Part shown: positions 16,334-24,656 of the stretch, piece after piece
Layout: every line of letters starts with the position of its first letter
Position numbering within the stretch: the stretch's first letter is position 1
Source of the DNA: Chryseobacterium sp. C-71
GTDB lineage: Bacteria > Bacteroidota > Bacteroidia > Flavobacteriales > Weeksellaceae
Assembly (NCBI RefSeq): GCF_020911865.1
Contig: NZ_CP087131.1
Location: 2,542,001 to 2,606,000, forward strand
Reading direction: 5' to 3'
DNA: 64,000 bases
The notes under the pieces: generated by a model
Told to the model about the DNA's origin: nothing
Database searches by the model: none
Seen by the model: only the letters and a program-made list of their open reading frames with translations
Made by a program: the position numbers and the translations under genes

Positions 16334-18532
16334 CTATTTCTTTTTCTTTTTTGCAGGAACATTCTTGATTTTAGATGCACCAGTATCAGCTGGAGTATTT
16401 TCATCTCTTACCAATTTCAACTCATCTACAATTCTTCTTGCACCAGCATATTTGTCGATTGTCCAAAGAACAAAACGGATGTCTACACTGATTGTTTTCT
16501 GCCATTTGTCTTCAAAAACAATGTCACCACTTAGTGCTTCGCTGTTTCCGTCGAATGCGATACCGATAAGGTTTCCGTCACCATCAATTACCGGAGAACC
16601 AGAGTTACCCCCTGTAATATCATTGTTTGACAAGAAGTTTACCGGAAGGTAACCTGCTTTATCAGCATATTGACCGTAATCTTTAGCATTTTGAAGTGCA
16701 ATCACTCTCTGTGGAAGATCAAATTCTTCGTCACCAGCTTTGTATTTACCTACTAAACCTTCCATTGTTGTATAGTAGTTATCAGTAACTCCGAAATAGT
16801 TTCTGTCGTCTCTGATTGGTAATGTATCAATCGTTCCGTAGGTTAATCTCATGGTAGAGTTAGCATCCGGATAGAATTTTTTCTCAGGCATTGCTTTCAT
16901 CAAACCAGCTAAGAATAGACGGTTGTTTTTAGCAAAATTGTCATCAACTTTTACAAATCTTTCACCAGAAATCCTTTGGTCATCAGCGATACCTTTTGCA
17001 ATTTTCAAAAGAGGATCTGCATCTAATTTCAAACGATCCGGGTTCAAAACAAAATTCGTTACAGACGTTTTGTTGGCAAATATTGAAGAGAATGCAACAT
17101 TCGACAATGTGTTAGCATCTAAAGCCATAATCGTCGGCGATGCAACATCAGCTTTTACTTTTGTTTTGTAAAGGTTGACCAATGAGTTTAGCATTTCGCC
17201 TTCCAACTCAGTATTGATGTTGTCATAAGCATCTTTAATAGCTGCTTCAACCTTAGGTTTCATAGCCAGTCTTCCAGCCATATCTTGTTTTGCGTAAGCA
17301 TCTAAAGTAGGTGCCATTTGGTAAGCAAGAGCAATATATTTAGCATTTCTTGTTAAAAGAGAAGCGTAATTTCTTTCTACGTTTCTGTCAGTAACTTGCT
17401 TATAGTAAGTAGCAATTTGGTCTAAAACGCCATCGTACATTTCATTACCTGGCTGTACAGACCATTCTCTGAAGGTTTTTTCGATGTTCTGTTTGTCAGA
17501 AATAGTTCCGTTTTTGATAACGGCATCGATGGTTCCTTGTCTGTTTTTCCAATAGTTGGCTACAGAAGCATACTGAGAAGCATAACCCAACTGAGTTGTT
17601 TTATCTTTATCCATGTACTTCTTCATGACATCCATTGCCAATTTTGAAGTTTCTACCCAAGCTGGATAGTCTTTAGATACCATTTGATTGATTCCGTAAG
17701 AAGTCAAATAACGGTTTGTTCTTCCCGGGTAACCTAGGATCATTGAGAAATCTCCAGGCTTAATTCCTTTAAGAGAAACCGGTAAAAAATGCTTAGGCTT
17801 CAAAGGAACGTTGGTTGGTTTAAATTCTGAAGGATTTCCTGCAGCATCAGCATACACTCTGAAAACTGTAAAATCTCCTGTGTGTCTTGGCCATTCCCAG
17901 TTGTCTGTATCTCCACCATATTTTCCGATTGCAGATGGCGGTGCACCTACTAATCTGATATCTTTATAATCCTGATAAACGAAGAAATAAAATTCGTTTC
18001 CGTTGAAGAAATCTCTTACGACAACAGTGTATTTTCCGTTTTCAGAATTTTCTGTCTGAATTGCTTTTGTTTCAGCATCAATTACAGCCTTTCTTTCAGC
18101 TGCAGTCATGCCGTTATTCAATTTAGAATTGATTCTCTGTGTAGCATCATCCATTCTTACCAAAAATCTTACATAAAGATCTTTAGAGTTGAACTCGTCT
18201 TTCTGGTTCATTGCCCAGAAACCATTCTTCAGATAATCTTTTGATGGAGTAGAAGCTGCTGCAACTGCCCCGTAACCACAGTGGTGATTAGTAAAAATTA
18301 GACCTTTGTCTGAAACAATTTCTCCTGTACAAAACCCACCAAAGCTTACGATAGCATCTTTAAGGCTCGAATTGTTCACAGAATAAATCTCTTCAGGAGT
18401 AAGGTGCAGACCTTCTTTCTGCATATCAACACCGTTTAGTCTTTTGATGAGCATCAACAGCCACATCCCTTCGTCTGCTCTCATTTGAACAAAACCAAGT
18501 AAGAAAGTGAATAGTAAAAATATTCTTTTCAT
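16334..18532 (-). CDS. dpp7: S46 family dipeptidyl-peptidase, DPP7 type
   Basis: A 732-residue exported serine peptidase with a signal peptide ending near RADEG. The catalytic triad can be placed as His84 (TNHHCGYG), Asp220 (RHTGDFTVFRVY) and Ser644 (TGGNSGSPV), close to His85, Asp227 and Ser655 of Porphyromonas gingivalis S46 enzymes. The residue 18 after the serine, which sets S1 specificity, is Gly662 (FDGN); Gly marks DPP7 and Arg marks DPP11. It should therefore remove dipeptides with hydrophobic rather than acidic P1 residues from peptides in the periplasm, feeding peptide use. The C-terminus is Lys-rich. It is a single gene with its own terminator. Confidence 0.9.
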   Translation of the reverse strand: MKRIFLLFTFLLGFVQMRADEGMWLLMLIKRLNGVDMQKEGLHLTPEEIYSVNNSSLKDAIVSFGGFCTGEIVSDKGLIFTNHHCGYGAVAAASTPSKDYLKNGFWAMNQKDEFNSKDLYVRFLVRMDDATQRINSKLNNGMTAAERKAVIDAETKAIQTENSENGKYTVVVRDFFNGNEFYFFVYQDYKDIRLVGAPPSAIGKYGGDTDNWEWPRHTGDFTVFRVYADAAGNPSEFKPTNVPLKPKHFLPVSLKGIKPGDFSMILGYPGRTNRYLTSYGINQMVSKDYPAWVETSKLAMDVMKKYMDKDKTTQLGYASQYASVANYWKNRQGTIDAVIKNGTISDKQNIEKTFREWSVQPGNEMYDGVLDQIATYYKQVTDRNVERNYASLLTRNAKYIALAYQMAPTLDAYAKQDMAGRLAMKPKVEAAIKDAYDNINTELEGEMLNSLVNLYKTKVKADVASPTIMALDANTLSNVAFSSIFANKTSVTNFVLNPDRLKLDADPLLKIAKGIADDQRISGERFVKVDDNFAKNNRLFLAGLMKAMPEKKFYPDANSTMRLTYGTIDTLPIRDDRNYFGVTDNYYTTMEGLVGKYKAGDEEFDLPQRVIALQNAKDYGQYADKAGYLPVNFLSNNDITGGNSGSPVIDGDGNLIGIAFDGNSEALSGDIVFEDKWQKTISVDIRFVLWTIDKYAGARRIVDELKLVRDENTPADTGASKIKNVPAKKKKK

Positions 18533-18618
18533 TTTATAAAATAATTTATTTGGGGCTAATTTACTAATTTTTACGATAACCTATCCGTAATTGGTACGAA
18601 AATGGGTTCGAGGGTGGT

Positions 18619-19053
18619 ATGAAAAACATTTTGTTAGTTCTTTTTGCCCTTTTTCTTTTCAGTTTAGTCTTAAATTGCTCAGCTGCGAAGTCAAATAATT
18701 CCCATTACCAAAGAGAATGGATGTTGGTTGCATTCGATCAGTTTCCCAAACAGGAGTTGATTGAAAATAAGGCTGGAATTAATTTAACAGGTGAAAAAAT
18801 AAATACTGAAGTGAAGGGAAGTGCCACAATGGGTTGCAATAAAATATTTTTCACAACTGAATTTAAAAATAATGGAAAGCTGAAAATCTCAAATCTTGGC
18901 AGTACCGAAATGGCTTGTCAAAATATGAATCTTGAAAATGCTTTTCTGAAGAAATTCGGAAAAATGGCCCATTATAAAATTGAAGGACATCGATTAACGC
19001 TTTCTGATAAAAACGGCAATGAGATGAAATTTATCGCAGCAGATTGGGATTAA
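18619..19053 (+). CDS. META domain-containing lipoprotein
   Basis: A 144-residue predicted lipoprotein with lipobox VLNC (Cys20). The rest is one META domain as in HslJ: the opening tryptophan REWMLVAFD, the MGCNKIFF core and the STEMAC motif with the second conserved cysteine. META-domain proteins are envelope proteins linked in some bacteria to heat shock or antibiotic tolerance, without a known enzyme activity. The gene is divergent from the S46 peptidase (86 bases between starts) and convergent with the next gene. Confidence 0.85.
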   Translation: MKNILLVLFALFLFSLVLNCSAAKSNNSHYQREWMLVAFDQFPKQELIENKAGINLTGEKINTEVKGSATMGCNKIFFTTEFKNNGKLKISNLGSTEMACQNMNLENAFLKKFGKMAHYKIEGHRLTLSDKNGNEMKFIAADWD

Positions 19054-19067
19054 ATTTTAGATAAAAA

Positions 19068-19098
19068 TAAAGAAGCCCACATGAATGCGGACTTCTTT
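19068..19098. terminator. Bidirectional terminator between convergent genes
   Basis: AAGAAGCCCACAT pairs imperfectly with ATGCGGACTTCTT around a GA loop, with A-rich sequence before and T-rich sequence after, so it can serve both strands. Confidence 0.65.
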
Positions 19099-19118
19099 TG
19101 GTATCAATAGTTATTAGT

Positions 19119-19529
19119 TTAGTTTTTTGGAATCGTTTTTTTGATTTCTTCTAAAGTTGAGGTGTTTTGTAACCCCTGAACTTTAGAATTATTTGTAGAA
19201 ACTTTTGCCTTGTGGGTATCTTGTCTACCCGGGATTGATGCTAAAATCTCTTCAAAACTTGCAGTATTGGGTAATAATTTCCCTTGATTATTGTTTTGGC
19301 TTTGAACTTTTTCGCTTTGTTCTTTTACTTCAAGACCTTGTTCTGAAGCTAAAGTCGTTTGCTTGTCTTTTTTAGGAGAAGTAAGCTCGCTTTCTTTTTG
19401 CATTTTCTGCTCAAATGCTTTTGCATCTTTTAGAACTTTTTCCTGATCCTGAGGTTCTAAGGATTTATTTTCTTGTGCATAAAAAGTTACGCTCAGCAGT
19501 AAAAATGGAATGATATATAATGATTTCAT
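19119..19529 (-). CDS. Small exported protein with internal repeat, unknown function
   Basis: A 136-residue protein I do not recognise. It has a signal peptide ending TFYAQ (residue 19), then a Lys/Glu/Gln-rich, probably disordered or coiled segment. The C-terminal half holds two similar units 34 residues apart, LPNTASFEEILASIP (86-100) and LQNTSTLEEIKKTIP (120-134), which gives the consensus LxNTxSxEEIxxxIP. It is the third gene of a reverse-strand group with the repeat-rich surface protein, seven bases after it. Co-transcription suggests an accessory or partner role for that protein. Confidence 0.65.
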   Translation of the reverse strand: MKSLYIIPFLLLSVTFYAQENKSLEPQDQEKVLKDAKAFEQKMQKESELTSPKKDKQTTLASEQGLEVKEQSEKVQSQNNNQGKLLPNTASFEEILASIPGRQDTHKAKVSTNNSKVQGLQNTSTLEEIKKTIPKN

Positions 19530-19536
19530 GGTCGTT

Positions 19537-22083
19537 TTATTTGATGTTAACTAATACTTTTATTTTTCCGATTGAGTTTTGGGCATAGTCCTGAAGTGCT
19601 TTTCCGATGACCTGTCCTATTCTTACTTTTTTAGGATTGGCTTTCATGGCAACTCCGGATTTTGATGAGGTTACCAAAAGATCACCTCTTTTTATTTTTC
19701 CTCCTTCAAGGCAAACTTTAGTAGGAATTACCCCTACAACCCCCATCGGAACTTTGCCGATCAGTTCAGAATCAATATTTTCTTCTGTTAAAAGAACACC
19801 AGGTTTTGTAGCATATACTCCAGCAACCAAAGTGGAATATGGTTTTGAAGATTTTTCTACAGTTCTGTCTGTGTCTGTTGAAATTACAAGAATATCTCCT
19901 GGCTCATAATCTGAAGTATTTCCTTCTACATCGAATGCTTCTGCTAAATCTGCACCACTGTTTTGAGTTCCTCCATTAAAGAAAGCTGTGCCAGTTTTGT
20001 TTATTCTGGCAACATTTGCACCTGCGCTTTGGAGAACGGCAATGTTTCCGGATGCTCCGGTGTGATTCACAAAAACTCCTGTTCCTGTTCCTGCATTGGT
20101 AACAGATAAAACTGCCTGAGAGTTTGCTGTATTGAAGTTTCTGAAATATCCGGCTCTACCTGTTCCAAAATTCGGAACCCATCCATAAATAGCCGAACCG
20201 GTACCGTCTACTGTTGCTTCTACACCGTCACCGGAATTTTTGGCATTCGCTGTGATACCGTTTCCGTTTCCGTTGGCAAGAGCAATTAGTGCGGGTCCGT
20301 TTCCAGAAGCGTTACTTGCATAAAATAAACCTGCGAAACCACCTGTTCCTGCAGATTCACCATAAACCCCTGCTGTTCCGAAGTTGGCGAACTGAGAATT
20401 TACTTTTCCTTTCACTGCCGGAGAAGTTCCGTTTGTATTATCTACGAAGAAATCTCCTGCGATACCATTTCCCACTGTTGTAGCACTAAGTGCTGTTGAA
20501 GTATTCGCAGTATTAAAATTTTTAAATTCTGCCGCTTTACCCGTACTGAACGTAGGAACCCAACCGTAAATTGCACGTCCGGTTCCGTCAACATTTGCTT
20601 CGATTGCGTCGCCGTCTTTACCCACGTTTGCAACGATTGCGTCGCCATTTCCATCATTTAAGGCAACTAAAGCACGACCATTTCCGTTGATGTTTGAAGA
20701 ATAAAATAATCCGCCAAAACCTCCTGTTCCAGATGATACTCCAAAAATACCTGCTGCTCCAAAGTTTCCGAAGATGGTTTTTACTTCGCCACGTACTGCT
20801 GCACTTACACTGTTTGTGTTACTGGCAAGAAAAGATGAAACATTTCCTAAAGTATTATCAGGAATGTTTCCTGTGCTGTTAGATTCAACTTCAAGAGTAT
20901 TTTTGTCGTTTGCTGTATTAAAATTTTGGAATCTTCCAGCTCTCCCTGTACTTCCGCTTACACCAACTCTTCCATAAACACCAATTCCTGTTCCTGTAGT
21001 GTTGTTGGCAATAAAACCATGAACGCCATAGGCTCCGCCGTCATTTCTTCCTACTACAGCTCCTGCAATATCACTGGTGTTTCTCCCGACTACGGCTTCT
21101 CCGCTTCCGTTATTGTCTGCAATTACTCCTGCAGAACTTTGTTGGCTTGTAATCCCATGAATGGCAAAACCGTTTCCTGTAGTACTTTTTACACCAACTC
21201 CGGATCCTGATGTTGTAACGTCAATTACTGTTCCGCTTCCTGAAGTGTTTGCAGTAAGCACTGTACTGTTGTTGGCATTGTTTGTAATTGAAAGATTGGC
21301 AGCTGGTCCTGTAGTACTGGTTGCGTTAAGACCTGTTCCTGTGTTGCTGTTAGCATAGACACCATATCCAGAGCCTGAAGCATTTCCATAAACTCCTATT
21401 CCACCAGGAGTATTGCCGTAAACTCCCCATCCGCTTCCTGCCTGTGAGCCCCAAACACCAATTCCTAAACCTCCTGTTCCATTATTGATTCCTCGAACGG
21501 CAGATGAAAATCCTCCTGGTGCTACATTATTTATAGTTCCTCTCACGGCGGCTATACTTGATGTCACGCTGTTGCTGGTTCCATCAATTGAAGTTCCGTC
21601 ACCGTCGTTGGTAATTGCAAATAAGTTGGCCGCATTATTGGCTGTTGCTGCGAAAGGTATCGCAAAACTTCCTCCTGAGCTTCCTGACGTTTTTGCATAC
21701 ATTGCGTAAGGCACGCTTAATAACTGACTTGTTCCTGTAATTGTATAAGATGTTCCGCCTGTAGGGTCTGTTTCTGTTTTTAAATAATAATTACCAGACG
21801 GCCAGTTGATTCCGGCAAAAGTTCCCGAAAGTACAGTTCCTGTTCCGATTTCCAGACTTATAAGTCCATTAACGTTTGTTGTTCCAGTTAATCTTTCAGA
21901 GTAGACAACTGTTCCTGCTGGGGAGCCTTGCAAAACGCTAACTTTTACTCCGATGTTTTGATTGGTCAATAATTGTCCTGTTGTGTTTCTCATTACGGCC
22001 TGATAACTCATTTTTTCCGGAGCTTGGGCTGAAACTAAATGACAGCCTAGTAAAATTCCGACTGTTAGTAAAATTCTTTTCAT
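19537..22083 (-). CDS. Large Gly/Ala/Asn-rich repeat protein, probably surface exposed
   Basis: An 848-residue exported protein with a signal peptide ending HLVSAQ. The N-terminal domain (about 20-130, APEKMSYQAVMRN...LLSVPYAMYA) is common at the start of Bacteroidota repeat proteins. The middle (about 135-700) is built from short GxGVYGxxxG-type units and two long tandem repeats of about 130 residues. Each of these contains FG.AG(I/V)(F/Y)G, GTGGF(G/A)GLFY, AIYGWVP and FNTAN. The C-terminal domain (about 705-848) includes GADLAEAFDVEGN, EPGDILVIS and KRGDLLVTSSKSGVAMKA, seen at the ends of other repeat-rich surface and phage-like fibre proteins. There is no T9SS tail. It may form an elongated fibre. 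It sits five bases after the T9SS-tail gene. Confidence 0.75.
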   Translation of the reverse strand: MKRILLTVGILLGCHLVSAQAPEKMSYQAVMRNTTGQLLTNQNIGVKVSVLQGSPAGTVVYSERLTGTTNVNGLISLEIGTGTVLSGTFAGINWPSGNYYLKTETDPTGGTSYTITGTSQLLSVPYAMYAKTSGSSGGSFAIPFAATANNAANLFAITNDGDGTSIDGTSNSVTSSIAAVRGTINNVAPGGFSSAVRGINNGTGGLGIGVWGSQAGSGWGVYGNTPGGIGVYGNASGSGYGVYANSNTGTGLNATSTTGPAANLSITNNANNSTVLTANTSGSGTVIDVTTSGSGVGVKSTTGNGFAIHGITSQQSSAGVIADNNGSGEAVVGRNTSDIAGAVVGRNDGGAYGVHGFIANNTTGTGIGVYGRVGVSGSTGRAGRFQNFNTANDKNTLEVESNSTGNIPDNTLGNVSSFLASNTNSVSAAVRGEVKTIFGNFGAAGIFGVSSGTGGFGGLFYSSNINGNGRALVALNDGNGDAIVANVGKDGDAIEANVDGTGRAIYGWVPTFSTGKAAEFKNFNTANTSTALSATTVGNGIAGDFFVDNTNGTSPAVKGKVNSQFANFGTAGVYGESAGTGGFAGLFYASNASGNGPALIALANGNGNGITANAKNSGDGVEATVDGTGSAIYGWVPNFGTGRAGYFRNFNTANSQAVLSVTNAGTGTGVFVNHTGASGNIAVLQSAGANVARINKTGTAFFNGGTQNSGADLAEAFDVEGNTSDYEPGDILVISTDTDRTVEKSSKPYSTLVAGVYATKPGVLLTEENIDSELIGKVPMGVVGVIPTKVCLEGGKIKRGDLLVTSSKSGVAMKANPKKVRIGQVIGKALQDYAQNSIGKIKVLVNIK

Positions 22084-22088
22084 GGTGG

Positions 22089-22568
22089 TTATTTTTTAAT
22101 GATTTTGAATGTTTTAATGTTTTTCCCATTCTGATTGATTCTGATAATGTACATCGCAGAAGGAATGTCTGAAAAATTAAATTCTGATTTTGATTCTTTT
22201 ATTTTGTCTTTTTTCACAAGTTTTCCTGAAGAATCGAATAATTCATAATCAGAATTTCGGTAGTCATTTGTAGCGAAATCCAGGAAAATAAAATCTTTAA
22301 AAGGATTTGGGTATAATAGAATTTCTTTCTGGTCTGTGCCGACAGTTTCTGTAGTAGAAAGAGTTGTAATTTCGTACGCTTGCTGTACGCCTTCCATGAT
22401 TTGATTATTAGTTCCCTTATTGGAATAATCAATCTGTCCGACACTGTAAGAAGCTGAGCCGTTGCTCCCGGTTGCATTTGATCCTGTTGCGAGAATTGCC
22501 TTTTGCGCATTGAATGGTAATGTTGTACAGAGAATCAAAAAGAAGCCATAAATAGAAGTTCTTTTCAT
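22089..22568 (-). CDS. Short T9SS type A sorting domain protein
   Basis: A 159-residue protein with a signal peptide ending LPFNAQ. A short body follows (SYSVGQIDYSNKG... IMEGVQQAYEI), of the kind that often precedes T9SS tails. The type A sorting domain (about 83-159) begins EILLYPNPFKDFIFLDF and ends KTFKIIKK. The body is only about 60 residues, so the exported mature part is very small. It is the first gene of the reverse-strand group that continues with the large repeat protein. I infer that the two are made together and may assemble at the surface. Confidence 0.8.
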   Translation of the reverse strand: MKRTSIYGFFLILCTTLPFNAQKAILATGSNATGSNGSASYSVGQIDYSNKGTNNQIMEGVQQAYEITTLSTTETVGTDQKEILLYPNPFKDFIFLDFATNDYRNSDYELFDSSGKLVKKDKIKESKSEFNFSDIPSAMYIIRINQNGKNIKTFKIIKK

Positions 22569-22720
22569 GTTAATATAAAATTTTCAGATTAATAATTTGT
22601 TTGAGGTTATTGTCTGTATTTGAATTTTTTACGGTGTAAAGGTAGGTGCAGGTGATATCTGTAAACCAGAGGAAAAGAACTAAAATTTAAAAGGGAAAAA
22701 CACCGTGTTTAAATACTTAG

Positions 22721-22752
22721 TTTGCATTTATTAATTAAAAATGTTATCTTGT
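22721..22752 (+). promoter_or_regulatory. Probable promoter of hflX
   Basis: TTTG at 22721-22724 and TATCTTGT at 22745-22752 are spaced 20 bases apart, one mismatch from the Bacteroidota consensus TTTG-N19/20-TAnnTTTG. hflX starts 27 bases downstream. Confidence 0.4.
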
Positions 22753-22778
22753 AAATCTTATAAATTATACAGAATTTA

Positions 22779-24011
22779 ATGTTAGAAAAGAAACAACATA
22801 ATTACGAAAAGGCAGTTTTGGTGGGCGTTGTCACACAGAATCAAGATGCTGATAAGTTACAGGAATATATGGATGAGCTGGAGTTTTTGGCTCTAACGGC
22901 AGGCGCTACGATAGACAGACGCTTTACTCAGAATTTAACTCAGCCAGATCCCAAAACTTTTGTAGGAAGCGGAAAAGCTCAGGAAATAAAAGAATATGTA
23001 AAAGAAAACGAGATAGGAACCATCATTTTTGATGATGAATTGTCACCTTCTCAGCTTAAAAATCTTGAAAAAGAAATTGAAGTAAAAATCCTCGACAGAA
23101 CCAATCTTATCCTTGATATTTTTGCACAGAGAGCCCAGACTTCTTATGCAAGAACTCAGGTTGAATTGGCGCAATACCAATATTTGCTACCTAGATTAAG
23201 CAAAATGTGGTCTCACTTAGATAAACAAAAAGGGGGGATCGGGATGCGTGGTCCCGGTGAAACAGAGATTGAAACCGATAGAAGGATCATTCGTGACAGA
23301 ATATCATTATTAAAAGATAAACTGAAAGTCATTGACAAACAAATGGCAACTCAGCGTAACAACAGAGGGAAAGTGGTTCGTGCAGCTTTAGTGGGTTATA
23401 CCAACGTCGGAAAATCTACTTTGATGAATGCGATTTCTAAATCTGATGTTTTTGCTGAAAATAAACTTTTTGCAACGCTTGATACTACGGTAAGAAAAGT
23501 GGTTATCGGAAATTTACCTTTCCTTTTGACAGATACCGTAGGTTTCATCAGAAAATTACCGACTCAATTGGTAGAATCGTTTAAATCTACTTTGGATGAG
23601 GTAAGAGAAGCTGACTTGTTGATTCATGTGGTTGATATTTCTCACGAAAGTTTTGAAGATCATATAGAATCTGTGAATCAGATTTTAATGGAAATCAATG
23701 CACATCAGAAACCAATGATCATGGTTTTCAACAAAATTGATGATTTCAGTTATGAGAAAAAAGACGAGGACGATCTTACACCGGGTTCAAACAAAAATGT
23801 TTCTTTGGAAGAATGGAAAAGAACGTGGATGAATAAATCTAAGCATCCTGCAGTTTTTATTTCCGCTTTGACGAAAGAAAATTTCCCGGAAATGAAAAGA
23901 CTAATCTATGATGAGGTGATGAAAATTCATATTTCAAGATTCCCATACAACGATTTCCTTTTCGAATATTTTGATAACGACGAAGACGAAGCATCAGAAA
24001 AAGAAGATTAA
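22779..24011 (+). CDS. hflX: GTPase HflX
   Basis: A 410-residue ribosome-associated GTPase. The N-terminal HflX domain (about 20-195) includes the conserved glycine-rich RGPGETEIETDRR. The G domain has G1 GYTNVGKST (about 205-213), G3 DTVGF (about 252) and G4 NKID (about 318). HflX splits stalled or hibernating 70S ribosomes after stress. The end is acidic (EYFDNDEDEASEKED). Its stop codon shares a base with the start of the next gene (TAATG at 24009-24013), so the two are probably translated together. Confidence 0.95.
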   Translation: MLEKKQHNYEKAVLVGVVTQNQDADKLQEYMDELEFLALTAGATIDRRFTQNLTQPDPKTFVGSGKAQEIKEYVKENEIGTIIFDDELSPSQLKNLEKEIEVKILDRTNLILDIFAQRAQTSYARTQVELAQYQYLLPRLSKMWSHLDKQKGGIGMRGPGETEIETDRRIIRDRISLLKDKLKVIDKQMATQRNNRGKVVRAALVGYTNVGKSTLMNAISKSDVFAENKLFATLDTTVRKVVIGNLPFLLTDTVGFIRKLPTQLVESFKSTLDEVREADLLIHVVDISHESFEDHIESVNQILMEINAHQKPMIMVFNKIDDFSYEKKDEDDLTPGSNKNVSLEEWKRTWMNKSKHPAVFISALTKENFPEMKRLIYDEVMKIHISRFPYNDFLFEYFDNDEDEASEKED

Positions 24012-24646
24012 TGAATTACAGAATCATATTCTTTCTCCTTGTTCTTCCGTTTTTTGGGTTTAGCCAAAAGACAAAACTCGATATGAAAATTATTGAGAAG
24101 AATCTCAATAATTCAAAGTCGCCTTATAATTACGAAAGGCTTATTTTTAAATTTAAAGGTCTTCCGAAATCTCTCGACAGTATAGAAGCACAGCATTTAT
24201 ATTACGGCAGAAATTTCAGAAAAGATAAAGTTTCCCAGATGGGAGACGAGTTCAAAGGTTTAGCGGAAGCTTTTAAAAGCGGTAATTTTGAAGAATGCAT
24301 CAGGCTTGGGAAAATTCTTTATGCAAAAGATCCTACCAATCTCGATATCATTCTCATTCTGCTTCGTTCTTATGACCAGAAGAAAGATGTAAGCAATTTT
24401 TCGCATCATATTTCCCAGTTAAGGCTTCTTACCGATGCTATCAAAAGTTCCGGAGACGGAAAATCTGAGAAAACCGCATTTAAAGTGAACAGTGTGGGGG
24501 ACGAATATATCTTCCTCAATGTGATGAATATTGGTCAGGATTACACAAGAGGTTCTAAAACTTTGCAAGATGGCGTGGTTGACGTTTGGGAAAAAGGAGA
24601 CATCAAAATTTATATCAAGGTACTTTATTTAGACTTAATTTTTTAA
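24011..24646 (+). CDS. DUF4919 domain-containing exported protein
   Basis: A 211-residue protein with a signal peptide ending FFGFSQ. The body begins SPYNYERLIFKFKGLP and LYYGRNFRKD, which fits DUF4919, a Bacteroidota family without known function. The helical middle (KSGNFEECIRLGKILYAKDPTN) resembles a TPR hairpin. It overlaps hflX by one base and precedes the antiporter gene by ten bases, so the three form an operon. No catalytic residues stand out. Confidence 0.75.
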   Translation: MNYRIIFFLLVLPFFGFSQKTKLDMKIIEKNLNNSKSPYNYERLIFKFKGLPKSLDSIEAQHLYYGRNFRKDKVSQMGDEFKGLAEAFKSGNFEECIRLGKILYAKDPTNLDIILILLRSYDQKKDVSNFSHHISQLRLLTDAIKSSGDGKSEKTAFKVNSVGDEYIFLNVMNIGQDYTRGSKTLQDGVVDVWEKGDIKIYIKVLYLDLIF

Positions 24647-24656
24647 AAAAAATTCA

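Noticed and set aside
19537..22083. Regularly repeated DNA that could be taken for a repeat array or CRISPR
   Set aside because: The repeats are in one open frame with Gly/Asn-rich protein units, vary in length and sequence, and have no identical direct repeats with unique spacers.
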